This document shows positions 39,360 to 51,908 of a DNA stretch of 64,000 nucleotides, one piece after another (the stretch's first letter is position 1; each line of letters begins with the position of its first letter). The notes under the pieces are model-generated. The model worked only from the letters and a program-made list of their open reading frames with translations. It was not told where the DNA came from and did not search any database. The stretch spans positions 558,001 through 622,000 of the forward strand of contig OY294070.1 in assembly GCA_958510875.1 (NCBI GenBank), written 5' to 3'. Position numbers and translations under genes: made by a program. The DNA is from Endomychus coccineus (taxonomy: Eukaryota; Arthropoda; Insecta; Coleoptera; Endomychidae).

Positions 39360-40220
39360 TCTAAGATAATATTGTTGGCACGTTAATTTTTCATTTGAAA
39401 TACAACAAATATGAGAACTGTTGTTTTCTGCGGGCCATCCTTGAACGATACAACTCCTTAAGCTTAGCTCTCTGACGTTCATGATCGACTGTTATTAACG
39501 ACGTTTTCATTTCCCATAGATACTGCGAGGTGCGTAATCCTCTTCAAGTTTTTATCGTGCCTTAGAAAAACATCGATCATTGTTTTATCATCTTCGTTGA
39601 GATTCTTAATCGACTGTATTGTAGTTGTAATTTCACAAGAACTCTTCATCACATTTCTCGCTCTGTGTTAAATAGAAAATGTTGGATCCTTTCAATTCAT
39701 TGCCTCTCACTTTTTAACTACAGTGTTATATTAAAACCACAAAGAGTAACAGATGTGCAGACACTTTAATTCCCGTAACTTTTTCACTAGAGCAACTCAC
39801 TTTATATAAATTATTGCACTTGTAATAATGAAGTTATGGAAGTGCCTTACAATTTTTTGATCTCACGAAAGCATTCGTTCAGTTTGAACTACTTTAGATG
39901 AATGATTGCATAAATCATTCGCAAGAGCGTTTTCTCTGCTGAAATACATTTTTAATTGTCCGCGCTGGAAAATTTTCAGACGAAATTCTTTTGAAAACTT
40001 TACAACCGTAGTTTTAAATCGCACTCATTTAGTCCGGTTAGTTTCAAGGTTTTTGAGTCAGAATGAATCTTTTCTTATTCATTGGGTTTTTTAGAAAAAT
40101 GTATCCTATTCGAGTTTGAATTAAAGGACCCTCAAAACCTAAATCGATCAAAAATGAAACGAAATTGCAAATTTCATGATTGGAAGATGTTTGTTGACGA
40201 AAAATTAACATTTTTTGAGA
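39360..40220. other. Unassigned AT-rich DNA
   Basis: No gene recognised. Plus frames at 39906-40094 and 40082-40339 are short, low-complexity and lie beside an inverted repeat. Confidence 0.4.
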
Positions 40221-40221
40221 T

Positions 40222-40852
40222 CACGACCGATATTTCTCGAGTTATTCCAAAAAAAAAACGTAAGAAAGCTGTTTTTTTCCAAGAGGTGGAAATATTGGAA
40301 GGAGTGTTTTCAATATTTCTAAAAAATTTGAGGCATTAGATTGATACAAGAGTAAACATTTTCTAATTCTTGATAATTTTCCCAAAAACGCATAGATTTT
40401 GAGATAGCAATAATTTTTTTGGGGAAATTTGAAATTGTGAAGCAGCCAGGGCCATTCAAATGCGAAAAATGACTATAAATCGCGTTCTATCCTTCCTATC
40501 ATTATGAAATTCAATATTTCTCTTTTTTTTAGTAGGGGTTTTGAACCCGTTAAAAAAAATTTAAGAATTCAGAATGTTGGACCCGAAATTGGCCCTTTTC
40601 CCATATTGGGTTCATACGAAAATTACCAGTGATTCAAATAATTTCATAATGACATATATCGATGTTTTGGCTCACAATAAGACCCTTTTCGTTCATGGGA
40701 TTTTTCGAAAAACGAATATCTTCGAAGTTAAACGCATTTGAAAATTGTTACTGTTGTTGCTATATACGCGCGAGAAATTTTAAGAACTACACTTCCTGAA
40801 AAAAGGGCTTTCCTCGTTTTTTTTTGTAATAACTCGGAAGATGACGTTCGTG
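40222..40852. repeat. Diverged inverted repeat with about 520-bp spacer
   Basis: The left arm (about 40222-40280: CACGACCG, CGAGTTATTCC, A-run, CG, GAAAGC) matches the reverse complement of the right arm (about 40798-40852: CACGAACG, CGAGTTATTAC, A-run, CG, GAAAGC) at roughly 75%. This could be the remains of a foldback transposon or two opposed copies of one repeat. Frames across it (40082-40339 and 40738-40971) are therefore unlikely to be genes. Confidence 0.45.
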
Positions 40853-40971
40853 GGAGAAAAGTTGTGATCCCACAAACAACTTCCACTTATAAAATTTGCC
40901 CCCTACTCGAAAGCGGTGAATTTTTCAAGGAAAAATCCAAAGATGATGAAATGTACATTCTAAACCTATAA

Positions 40972-43900
40972 ATAAATATAATTTGTTTCCAATTTCCACC
41001 CTTTTTTGACCCTTTTTTTAGTGGTGTGTATGTTTCCGCTCCCAAAATGGCATTATAATTTTAACATACCTTCAAACTGAGCATAATCCATTCCTAAGTT
41101 TTGAAGCTGTATGAAATATTCGTAGGTAAAACCTTCATCCTGTGATCTGTTTCGCCAATGTATACTTCACCGAGAAAGAATGGTGGAAACACCCTGTGAA
41201 TGGGAGATGACTTTGTCGGAACGAAATAGTTTGGGAAAATATGATAAAGGGCGATATTTGTGGCTCCGTTTAACTTGGAGCATCAGCGAAATTGTTGTTT
41301 TTTCATATCTTTACAACTAAAGAAGGAATCATTGAGTAATAGGATGGTTGTAATTTGAACGCTTCGAAAACGATGAAAGGCATTTGCATATTACCAAGTG
41401 ACCTACTTATTATGAAGGATTTTCTGAAAATTATGTATGAATTGCTTAGCTCTGAACTATCTTATAATTAACTGATAAATTGGCTCGAAATGTTCCATCT
41501 CCAAGTCAACACATTTCCTCTGGCTCATTATATACGTCTTTAAGAGCGATGTTTGTTTTCTGAATGGAATGTCTGAAAGTCTGTGGAATATAGAGCTGTG
41601 AAATTTCATCCAAACGCTCTAGTTGTACGATATCCTGGTACGTAATATAAACTAGTCAACTGATTTTCGATGGAAGTTTGAATATAAAATCACGTCTCTG
41701 CTTTTATTTATTTTTACACTATTGAGAATGTGACCTGCATTTTGTAGTCTGCATTAGTTCCTAACTTCGCCAACATAGTGGTCCTGAGAACAATGTAATT
41801 CATACATCAGTACTGAGACACAACGTTTTCCTTCAACCAGGGAAGTGGCATAATCATTAGAACTGAAATAATCTTTTGTTCAAATCTGGAGAAGTTGAGA
41901 ACACGGAAAAATTAAAATTCAAAATTTCACATTGAAAGTACTTGGATATGCATTGCTATTTTCTTAGTTCCCTGGAGTTAGTCGAGTCATATTACAAAAA
42001 TACTTGTCCTCAGCTTCATGTTATGCTAAGCTCTCGTCAATACTCAACATTTCTTCTGCATATGAATTAATATGTTGCTCCATTTCTTTCCAGGTTGTTT
42101 ACCCTTTCATAAAAACTTGGTGTGTTTCCTTCCAATTATGAAATAGCCAAATCCAAAAATAGTATAGAAAACACTCCATAATAGTTATAGAACCATTGCA
42201 TTTATATCTGTGATCTCTAGAGTGAAACAATAATCAATCAATATCGATCTCATTCAATATTTTGCCTAGAAAAAACACAGAGCAGGGCTCTACTTCTAAA
42301 CCTGTAATATTGCCTCTGATTCGTATTTTCCTCAAGCCAACTTTTCAACATATCCATAAAATAAATCAGTTGCACCACACATGTTTCAAAGGAAAAGTAA
42401 GTGCGTGCGACCTTATCGATGTTGTGGCATTTGAGTTATTACTTTCAGGAAATCAACTAAAAGAATCACGAAAACTAAATTTCTTATGAGGAAAATTGTT
42501 CGACAACATATTGATAGAACGAATCAATAAACTTCAACTCGGTTATGAGCGATTCGAATACAAATACAGTTTGCATGGCATCAAACGATATGAAATCGTG
42601 AAGGAATGAGAAAATAACGATAAAAAACTTCTTTCTTTCTAATAATTGTTATTCAGAGATATTAACCTAATATCTTACGAGAGAGGAAATATTATCATAA
42701 TAAAGTGCTGGAAAGGAAGATGCTGGAAACTATTTGATGAATCTGTGTTTGATTGTATCCAGGAAATGCACTACATAATTTTTTTTACCTAAAATAAGAG
42801 GTCATCAAATACTCACTATCCATAATGAAATCATTTCTTCAAGAGCTTATACATAAAAAATTATGAGAATATCCTTTTGATACCTTACATAACAAAATTC
42901 AAGGATTACCCCAAGATCTTTCGATTTTTGAAAGTTTCCAAAGGGGTAGGCATGGAAAAATTTCGATTTTGGTCGAGTCCATCGATTCTAATGAAACTTG
43001 GCTATAACCCGTTTTCGATGATGAGAAATTCGGTTCTAGCATTAGTTTCAACATTAAACAACTATTAACCACGCTACACGGAATGTATTTCGTGGTTTCG
43101 CATTGGTACGTCCAAAATGTCCAGCAATGTAGATTCATTCATTCTGATACCTGGGACAATCGATGCCGCAGAAACCTTTGATCATATCGTTACGAGTTTA
43201 TGTAAAACATGCGATATCTTTTGATGTGTTTTTCCACATTGTATCTGGAAATTATTCAATCACACTGATGTGTAGCAGTTTTCAATATCTGGCCCATTAT
43301 CGGCTCTGATAAATCTGGGAACTGTGTTCGCCGATTATATTTGTACAACATATTGTTGTTCACTAAGACATTTGCAGAACCCTATTGAAATCGAAATGTT
43401 TAGAATAGCAAAGAGATATTCGAGTCTGGAATATAATCAAGACAGACTACACAAGAGACTGAACAATGCTGATTACTATCATTACTCGCAAATGCTATCT
43501 ATTACGAATAATTCAATATGACATGAATTAAATACATTAGCTTCAACTCGATGTATAAATATCAAAGAAACATGAACGAATAGGAGGCAATATTGTGTCT
43601 GCTCTTGTAATCAGAACTATAAATAATAATAGTTTACAGACGTTATCAAATCACGAGCAACAACTGAGGAACACAGTGGCGCAGCCGGTCGGATAACTAT
43701 TTGCGGATTCATTGTCTAAGGAATAGAACTAAAGATAACTCAAAAAGTCGCTATAGGATGTGCTTGAGTCATTTTGTAGAGAAAGTGATTGAGCTTATCG
43801 ATAATAAATCAAATTCAACTTTAGAAAGAAAATTCAAGTCGAACCAAGTTCATACGTAGATGTGAAAGTTAGTAATCTCCAAACTAATCTATTTTATCTG

Positions 43901-45370
43901 AAAGCTTTTCGTTTGTGGAACTTTTCGCCATGAATAAGATGCAATAAGTAACGATGATTCAACTTTCGAATGAATCCCAGTTTTCTTTTATTACCGCGTC
44001 GTGAAAAATTGAATGAAATTGATACCCTGCCTCTTTTAATATTAATATTCTCCCGAGTGTAATTTAACGTTGGCTGGTTACTTTTCTGTCGACGACATAC
44101 TTCGTTTTCTCATCTAATCAACTCGACGAATTCATACACCGTAGTTTACATGTCGAAATAGGTATTTTAATTCTCGTAATTCCATCATATCGCTGTTATA
44201 TCAAAGCGTAAACTTATATATAACTTGTTACTGTTGCACCGGATTCTCGATACCCGCGTTTTACGGATGTCACAGCAGTCTTCAAGTTAAAATTTTGCAA
44301 TCTTGAACCTCCCCTAGCATCCTTCGCCCGGGAATTCGGATTAAGATGGTTAACATTAAAATTTGATATAGTTTTCTCTTATATTGTTTATTGATTTTAA
44401 CAGGTTCATGATTTCCTTCAGAACTATAAGCTTTTGTGAACTCATTGAAACCTTCTTGACCATGGCAGCTAGAGTATCATATTACCCTTTTTGAAGCCGG
44501 TGAATTTATCATTTGTTATTGATACTATACAGAAATCATTTGGCAACATCTGGCAATCCCTAGATGTTCTTTACTTTTACATATTTCAATATGTAATTTT
44601 AAATTTCCAAGAATGATTTTATTTTTAAATATTGGAAATAACCTGTATTAAACCCTCATTACAGTAGCTTAACATAACATAATGTTTTGATCATACCCAT
44701 TTTAAGAAGGTTTCGCAAATACGCTACACGGTGTAATAATATTGCAGTGTCGGTAGGGAAATTGTAGCGTTTTACAGTCGCATTTTATCATCCCTGTGCT
44801 TTAAATAATAATGAAGTCGCTCAGTTTTTATAAGCATCCCGGCCCGTAAATATGAATTTCTGACATTCTTTTCTCTGTTGCCAACATATGCTCTATTCTA
44901 CATAAACTAACTGAGAAGTTGTTTATGGATTTTTTTAATGTACGAGACAAGCGTAATCCTGCAGTCCTGATGTAAAATTCATTATGACACACTAACGTGA
45001 CTTCACTGAATCTGCAGAGGAATAAAAGAAGAGTAACTAGGTGACATTAGACCGAATCACATTCCAACCAAGTAGATTGAATCATATACATACTGCTCAA
45101 TGGAACTTGATCTTTAATACAGATAACTGTGGAGGGTGAAATATTTTTTATGTAATTGTACTTAAACGGAGTAATAGCATAATGCTCACACTTTTCCGGT
45201 ACTTAAATTGGGATAATCAATTACATAACTTAACTAAAACCGTGGCACAACTTCTAAATACCAATAAACTATAAGAGAGTTCACCCTGTGGATATATTGT
45301 AACTCTATTGATAGAAATGATCACCTTTATCCACTAAAAATACTATCAAAGTACTAAATTAGGAAATAGG
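40972..45370. other. Unassigned AT-rich DNA
   Basis: About 4.4 kb with no gene, transposon or RNA gene that I can support. Open frames at 42262-42489, 42877-43068, 42899-43138 and 43324-43521 are short, overlap on opposite strands in part, and show no motif. Confidence 0.45.
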
Positions 45371-45384
45371 ATATTTTTCAGATT

Positions 45385-45580
45385 CGATCTGTCCTGAAGT
45401 CCACATGTTTGGAGTTCGGCTCCCAAAGATCTTGGATATTCTATTCAGAAAAGAGCTATTTGTCTGAATGATGATGTCAAACAAACGTGTGGCGATCTCT
45501 CCCTGTGGAAGTATAAAATCCAACCAGAATTTTCATAAGATCATTATGCCGATTTCATAAGTCGCCTTGGAACCGAATCC
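45385..45580 (+). pseudogene. LINE reverse transcriptase C-terminal relic
   Basis: One plus-strand frame reads PHVWSSAPKDLGYSIQKRAI and continues open for about 30 more codons before a stop. This matches the CSHVWxxAPxxxLxxxQKRAIxLI thumb block of Jockey/CR1-group LINEs and is the same block as at 9.1 kb. The preceding catalytic domain is not recognisable. Confidence 0.6.
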
Positions 45581-47719
45581 ATCATACCAGCTATTCAACT
45601 TAAAAGCTAGGATCCCTAATAACGTTCTCACGTATTCTTGCGGGAATATGAATATATGGTCTACAAAGCAGTTTATACTTTATCACACCGTTACCTTCTC
45701 CCCAAATTTAAACGAATAACTTTAATACCTATTTCATTTGTATAACACTTGCTTTCCCTGAAAGATATCGGTTTATTGCCCCCTCAAGTGGCAAATATTT
45801 TCCATTTACATCATGACTAGTTCACGCTCCAACATGTCTCTCCAGAGTAAACACGTTTCATTAAGTAACTTCTCCACACCACGGAATATTTCATAATTCT
45901 GGAATTTTAGCAAAGAACGTGATGTTGGCTCACTGTATATCTATTTTACAATTATTATTTCAACTTCTATGATAAGGAACTTCTTAATAGCAAACCCCTT
46001 GAATACGGTCACGTCTACTTTTGTAGTAAAGCTGCCTTATTAATTATGAATTATAATTCATTCTGATATCAAACAAGCTGCTAAAATTCAAGCTGGTTCT
46101 AAGAACACCCATGAACGTAAATATAAATAGGATATTCTTTGTTGCCTTTTATTACGGACAAGTCTAGTATATTATTTCATTTCTTAGTACAACCATCCCA
46201 TCATAAATTGATACAGTACGATCTTCGAATCTGTTGAATGAAAACAAGATGTGAAGTCTCTGAATCCTTGTCAAGGAAGGGTCATTTTAATTTGTAAAAT
46301 ATCGACAAAGTCGAAGAAGTTCCTCCCAGTTTAAATAGGAAATCATAAATCACGTATTTATCGGGAATGGTTCAAAAGAAAACAAGTGCCTTACAGTTGA
46401 GATATCTGTTTATGATCTAATTTTTAATGGCAGGTTGATCACTTGCTATGGTTTGAACAACGGTTTTTACCTTGTCTTTTCCTTTGAAGCTACAATATAT
46501 TCACGTAACCATAACATAAGACGTGCAGAACGCAGTCGTTTCATATCAAACATGTAATCAGAATATTAAGTTGATATAATTTTTATTCATACCTAAATTC
46601 AAGGAAGTCTAAATAATGTCATAAAATTAAGGTCCCTGTCAACAAAAATAGAATAGTTCTTTTGTATCCAGCTCACTTTCTAAGTTTTCTAGTTAGACTT
46701 GCGTTGTGGTGTTTATGATAGAAGCCTGATCGATTCACTCTGATATTGAAATTTTTTTCAAATATTTTTCGGTTTCCGAACTGTTCCAATCCACTTCACT
46801 TCTAATCATATATAATATGATAGCAGTAACAGATGATAAAGGCTAATGCATATCAGAGTAAGCAACGTTCATTGAAACCAATACTTAGAACCGTTAAGTA
46901 ATGCTAGTTCATCATTTCTCTATGATTAGGTCTTTCATTTTCTGTACAAACTATTTAACTGTTAAGAGGTTTACTGAAATAAGTCTCTTTGAAAGTGATT
47001 GGACTTGGATTGATAATTCCAGAATGAACGAGCAGGCTTATTTGTTTGGCAAAATAAACCGCTAGGCGCCGAGATCGAAGTACGAGTATACCAATGAGAA
47101 TAAATTAACTACGATACGTGTGAAGCGTTCAAATACATTTTACGTCAATAACTCCCACTGCGATACAGTTTGAGGGATAACATTAATTACATTCTAATCC
47201 CACGCCTAAATGCATCGATGAAGACAGACAAATTCACGTGAAAGTGTCCAGCTTGAATGAATTGAAGGAATCCAAAATTTATTTATACCATCCGTTATAA
47301 TATGATTTTTATCTCATATTCAACACTGCAAGTGAAGAATTGTTCATCTGACGATGAACTTTAGATGATTCGTTAACAAACAGCGGTTGTTTATAATTTC
47401 GAAACGTATACGCACCGAGAAGGTAAAGACATAAAGTTGTCTTCAAAAAATACAAACGTTATTTCAGAAAGCTGTAACAGCGGCTCGTGCAGTTATTTTT
47501 ACTGCTTACAGCGAGTACCGCATTCTAGATCATTGTTTTAATTAAGAATCATAATGAAACTGACGGTGAAGACGCTAACAGGCACCGTTTAGACGCGGAG
47601 ATTTCGTATTTCTTAATCTGTCTCGATTAATTATCATCTGCCTAAATGTTCTTGTAGACACTATTGTTTCATTCAAATTTAAAGAGACCTGATGAGCCTA
47701 ATTCGGGGTCTCTAGACAC
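45580..47719. other. Unassigned AT-rich DNA
   Basis: No supported feature. The first few hundred bases may still be LINE-derived, but I cannot trace the frame. Confidence 0.4.
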
Positions 47720-47754
47720 TTTTTTTTTTATTTAAATAATAGTCTCATCAACCC
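47720..47754 (-). mobile_element. 35-bp 3' tail of an I-type LINE (severely 5'-truncated copy)
   Basis: On the minus strand the sequence reads GGGTTGATGAGACTATTATT followed by TAAATA and an A-run. This matches, with one difference, the 3' end of the RNase H-bearing LINE relic at 55254-55285. Extreme 5' truncation is normal for LINE insertion by target-primed reverse transcription. No target-site duplication was found by eye. Confidence 0.55.
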
Positions 47755-47797
47755 GTGTTCAACTCGTTTGTTGCCAATTCAGTGCTATGATATTTAA

Positions 47798-47957
47798 GGA
47801 TGCGAGATAGTTTGCCTTAACTCTGTGTAGCATTAAGTTTATTTGAAACGTTTCTCTTTTACATGTGTGTTTGCTAAACGAATACGAACACGTTACGAAT
47901 TAGAATCATAGAATAAACAAAGTTTTTGTTTATCCAGGATGAACAGTAACAACACGT
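47798..47957 (+). repeat. Dispersed repeat, copy B
   Basis: The right part (47886-47957) matches 38998-39064. The left part (47798-47835, ATGCGAGATAGTTTGCC then TTAACTCTGTGTA) is repeated in the same orientation at 48204-48244. Together the matches outline a repeat family of at least 160 bp that I cannot name. Confidence 0.5.
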
Positions 47958-48203
47958 ATATCGGAATTATTTATATGTTTATATATGACTAAAACTTCAG
48001 AATAATATTAGTTTGAGACCATTGATAAATATAATTAGTCGATGCTGACAATAAAACATATGAAGTGTAGTATGCAACTCATTTTACTTGAACGAGTAAT
48101 GCTGGTTGCATAGCTTTGAGCCATATTCAAATTATTGTCTACAGCTTTCTGGCACTTATTGATTTTGTCCATTTTGGTTTGATTCTTCAAGAAGAGAATC
48201 ATA

Positions 48204-48269
48204 AGGAATGCGAGATCACTTACCTTAACTCTGTGTACCATTACGTTTCTCTCTTAGAGAGAAACGTAA
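48204..48269. repeat. Dispersed repeat, copy C, with perfect 13-bp hairpin
   Basis: 48204-48244 matches copy B. It runs straight into TTACGTTTCTCTC (48241-48253), a TTA spacer, and GAGAGAAACGTAA (48257-48269), which is a perfect inverted repeat. It may be a transposon end or a foldback created at the repeat edge. Confidence 0.6.
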
Positions 48270-48475
48270 CGCATCTCAAATATATCTTCACAAGGAACTG
48301 TTAACGCTTGCTCGGACCAACTCAAAATATTCTCACATTTTTGAAACTATTCTTAGCGGTTAAGGACGGATAAATAAAACAAATATTGTAAAATGAAAAC
48401 ATTTATTTAGGACTCTTCAGCGTAATTTAAGACGAAGAATTATACTAAATCATCGCTATTATACATGATTTCAAT

Positions 48476-48501
48476 ATAGATAGATAGATAGATAGATAGA
48501 T
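48476..48501. repeat. (AGAT)n tetranucleotide run, LINE 3' tail
   Basis: Six and a half AGAT/ATCT units exactly at the 3' border of the LINE. Confidence 0.9.
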
Positions 48502-48749
48502 TTTTATTTCATAATTACATGATTATTACAAAGTCTTAGCTTGCTTACATTTTAATATAAAGTATAATTATCACTGAAGCCATAGGGCTTGTTAGTGACT
48601 CTTTCAAGGTAGCTCAACTTAAATAGATAGATATTTATTAAATATTAGATTATCGTTTGATGTGTTGAAATATACAAATGGAAAAATATATACATGCCTA
48701 CTTTCATATACATACATATTCTTAAAACAAAAGAGTGGAATGGAAGAAT

Positions 48750-51707
48750 TTATTCAATTATTTCATCAATAATTTCTTTTGCAATCGAAATCCATTTTTT
48801 TAATTTCCTAGTAAATGGTTTTATCCCTTTGTTATATCTTTTCAATTCAATTGGCATAACATTGTATAGTTTTGGCAAAAAATATATAAAGAACTTTTGG
48901 AATACTGTTTTTGTTGCTCTTACTATTGTGCAATTATGGTTTGCTACTGCCCTAGTAGTGTAAGTATGGATTAATGGGCTAACTAGGTATTTACATTTGT
49001 AAAAATATTTCAATACTTCTAAAGCATACAAATATTTAATTTCAAATACGTTAAAATCTATAAACAATTTCTTTGTTGGGTAAATACGTGGTTTATTCAG
49101 AATTATTTTTATGACAGTTTTTTGAATTATGTTGACTCTTTTTATACTATTATCATAAGTACCACCCCATGCTATGATACCATGCGTTAATACACTTTGC
49201 GTTATTGCGAAATATAAATTTTTAAGTAATTTCCGTCTTAAAACATTACGAAGAGTTCTAAAAATGTATAGCATTTTTTTGATTCTAATAGTTAGGCAAT
49301 CAATATGTTCATCCCATCTAAGATGGCAATCTATTATCAATCCAAGATATTTAATATTTCTAGATTTAAGTATCACATTGGTGCAATTACAAGAGTTCCG
49401 TTTACAGTTTGTGTTATGTATTATTAAAGAGTCATATTGTGGTTGGTCTCTCTCATAGGATGTGAAACATAAGAATTTAGTTTTATCAATATTAAGATGC
49501 AATTTATTAAATGCTAGCCATGACCCAATTTGTTGTAAACAAAATTCTGCGTTAACTTTCACTTCTTTCCATGATATACCCTCGATTATTACTGCAGTAT
49601 CATCAGCATATGAAATTATTTCGATACCATCAATCTGGTAAAATAAGTCATTAACATATAATATAAATAATAGAGGACCTAGTACAGTTCCTTGCGGGAC
49701 GCCACAAGTTACCTTTGTTGATGTACTTACATATTCATTGGCACTGACTTTTTGTTCGCGATCGGTTAAGTAACTTTTTATTAAATTATGTGCAATTCCT
49801 CTAAAACCATAATTTTCGAGCTTATCTAATAGTAGATCATGACTAATGGTATCGAAAGCCTTGGCGAGGTCGAGAAATATTACTGCTGTGGGCTTGGTTA
49901 CATCAATATTCTTGTATAATTTAGAAGTAAGGCGTATTATTGCATCTTGTGCGGATTTTCCAGGCCTAAACCCTGACTGATTTTCTTTTAGAACATTATT
50001 ATTATCTAGAAATTTAAAAATTCTTGCAGAGATAAGTTTTTCATAGATTTTGGCTACATTCGAGATGAGAGAAATAGGCCTATAGTTAGTCACTTCACAT
50101 TTTTCTCCTCCTTTATAAAGAGGCTTAACAATGGCTCTTTTCAAAATTTTAGGAAACTCACCTTCTGTAAGAGCCATATTTATAAGTTTTGTTAGCGGCG
50201 CTGCTATGTTTTTCGCAATTAATTTTAAAAAGTATGGTTTTATACCATCACTACCAGCCGATTTTTCATTTTTTAGATAATTAATTTCTTGCAATGTTTC
50301 TGTTTCCAATACGGGAAGTAGAAATAACGTAGTATTGACTTTATTCGCAGGTTTAGGTTTATAAGTATTGTTTATTTTAATTGACTTGGCTAAGTTGTGT
50401 CCTAAATTTGTAAAATAGTTATTTAATTCATTGGATATTTCTGCATTTGATTCAAAAATTGTGTCCTTTATTCTAATTTTTTTAATTTCTGAGTTATTTT
50501 TATTTTTACGGTTTGTTACTTCATTTGTTATCTTCCATATATTTTTAGGATCATTAATATTTTTATTTATTTTAGTTTTGAAATATTCTTGCTTAACATA
50601 TTTTATTAAATAATTGAGGTGATTTCTGAATTCTCTATACTGTTCCTTTAGATTTAAATCATTTGGATGCTTTACAACTTCTTTGTACATTTTATTTTTT
50701 TTGTTTATTGAATTTAGTAAGCCTTTGGTTATCCATTTTTTTCTTATTCTATGTTTGTAGCTATTTATTTTTTGTATAGTTGATTTCTGTATTGAATCCT
50801 GTAGTAAATCTATAAATTGTTCAGTTGATGTATTTACATCAAAAAAATTAATTTTTTCGTTCCAATTGATTTCATTGACTACATTTTTCAATTTGTTATA
50901 ATCAACAAGAGTTATAAAGCGCTGATTTAAAGAATTTAATGTTTGATAGCTACTAAATTTTATCTTTAACAACGTTGGAAAATGATCAGTTATTTTTTGT
51001 TGTATGACAGCAGGTTGAAGTTTAAGTTCATGTAGTTTGCTTTTCATAAATATATGATCTAAACACGATTTTGAATTGCCATCTATTCTAGTGTATGCAT
51101 TTATAAGCGATTCAAAACCATTTTCTGCCATAATGTTCAAATATTCATCAACATCATGCATGATGGGATGTTTTTGCATGATATCAAAGTTCATATCTCC
51201 TATGATTATTTCAGTCTCAAGTTTACATGTATTATTAATATAATAATTTAGTGAAGAGTTAAACTCATCTACATTGTGATTGAACGATCTATAAATACCA
51301 GTTAATCCCATTACCATTTTATGTATATTTACTTCTACTCTTAAAAAATTGCAGTTATCTTTAGAATATATTGTAGATTCAAATGGAATGTTCTTTTTTA
51401 TATAGACCAAAACACCATCATTTTTATTGATGTTGCCTTCATTATACAGATGATTATATCCTTCCAATTGAAATTCATTAATATCAGAGATACAAAAGGT
51501 TTCCGATAGCACAATTATGTCAAATAAATAATCAAATTCCTCCAATACAACTTCCAGCTCCTCAAAATTCTTTCTTATACTCCTAATGTTAGAATGAAAT
51601 ATATTGAAACCGCTGTTAATTTTGATTGATTTAGATGCTTCTCTAGTGCTTCCATATATTTTTGTTTCATAGATTTCATTATCTAATTCGTTTAAAAAAT
51701 TATTCAT
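48750..51707 (-). CDS. LINE ORF2: endonuclease-reverse transcriptase, 985 aa
   Basis: This protein nicks target DNA and copies the element RNA into the nick. Residues 30-250 are an exonuclease-endonuclease-phosphatase fold: HSN at 38-40, SET at 68-70, GDMN at 170-173, LDH at 216-218 and the terminal TDHF at 240-243 are all present. Residues about 470-760 are the reverse transcriptase: motif A FLDLAKAFD (catalytic D613), GVPQGTVLGPLLF at 669-681, and the catalytic YADD at 700-703. The thumb block SVLTHGIIAWGG follows. The length matches the family and no stop or frameshift interrupts it. The start is the ATG at 51707, since an in-frame TGA lies 9 bases upstream. There is no RNase H domain at the C-terminus. 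The product is expected to act in the nucleus with its own RNA and the ORF1 protein. Motif spelling points to the CR1/Jockey group, not R1, RTE or L1. Confidence 0.92.
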   Translation of the reverse strand: MNNFLNELDNEIYETKIYGSTREASKSIKINSGFNIFHSNIRSIRKNFEELEVVLEEFDYLFDIIVLSETFCISDINEFQLEGYNHLYNEGNINKNDGVLVYIKKNIPFESTIYSKDNCNFLRVEVNIHKMVMGLTGIYRSFNHNVDEFNSSLNYYINNTCKLETEIIIGDMNFDIMQKHPIMHDVDEYLNIMAENGFESLINAYTRIDGNSKSCLDHIFMKSKLHELKLQPAVIQQKITDHFPTLLKIKFSSYQTLNSLNQRFITLVDYNKLKNVVNEINWNEKINFFDVNTSTEQFIDLLQDSIQKSTIQKINSYKHRIRKKWITKGLLNSINKKNKMYKEVVKHPNDLNLKEQYREFRNHLNYLIKYVKQEYFKTKINKNINDPKNIWKITNEVTNRKNKNNSEIKKIRIKDTIFESNAEISNELNNYFTNLGHNLAKSIKINNTYKPKPANKVNTTLFLLPVLETETLQEINYLKNEKSAGSDGIKPYFLKLIAKNIAAPLTKLINMALTEGEFPKILKRAIVKPLYKGGEKCEVTNYRPISLISNVAKIYEKLISARIFKFLDNNNVLKENQSGFRPGKSAQDAIIRLTSKLYKNIDVTKPTAVIFLDLAKAFDTISHDLLLDKLENYGFRGIAHNLIKSYLTDREQKVSANEYVSTSTKVTCGVPQGTVLGPLLFILYVNDLFYQIDGIEIISYADDTAVIIEGISWKEVKVNAEFCLQQIGSWLAFNKLHLNIDKTKFLCFTSYERDQPQYDSLIIHNTNCKRNSCNCTNVILKSRNIKYLGLIIDCHLRWDEHIDCLTIRIKKMLYIFRTLRNVLRRKLLKNLYFAITQSVLTHGIIAWGGTYDNSIKRVNIIQKTVIKIILNKPRIYPTKKLFIDFNVFEIKYLYALEVLKYFYKCKYLVSPLIHTYTTRAVANHNCTIVRATKTVFQKFFIYFLPKLYNVMPIELKRYNKGIKPFTRKLKKWISIAKEIIDEIIE

Positions 51708-51908
51708 TTGTAATCAAAGATATGAAAAGTGCAGTAACAAAAGATATTAAAAGAATTAAGAATATAACTGTGAACAATAATATAAAGAATACATTGATGA
51801 ACTTTATTAAGAAAGTTAAGAATATAAATTTGAATAATGTTTAGGAATTAAAATAAAGATTAAAGTATTGAGCAATGTTGAAAAGATTTATACAAATATT
51901 TAGTAATA

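Noticed and set aside
47685..47715. CTGATGAG within AGAGACC and GGTCTCT arms, hammerhead-like
   Set aside because: There is no GAAA after stem II. It is a simple 7-bp inverted repeat.
48116..48304. Plus-strand 62-codon and minus-strand 68-codon frames around 48.1 kb
   Set aside because: They overlap on opposite strands and run through a dispersed repeat and hairpin.
9718..48501. Regularly spaced repeats as a CRISPR array
   Set aside because: The repeats are contiguous satellite units or microsatellites without unique spacers, in a eukaryotic context.
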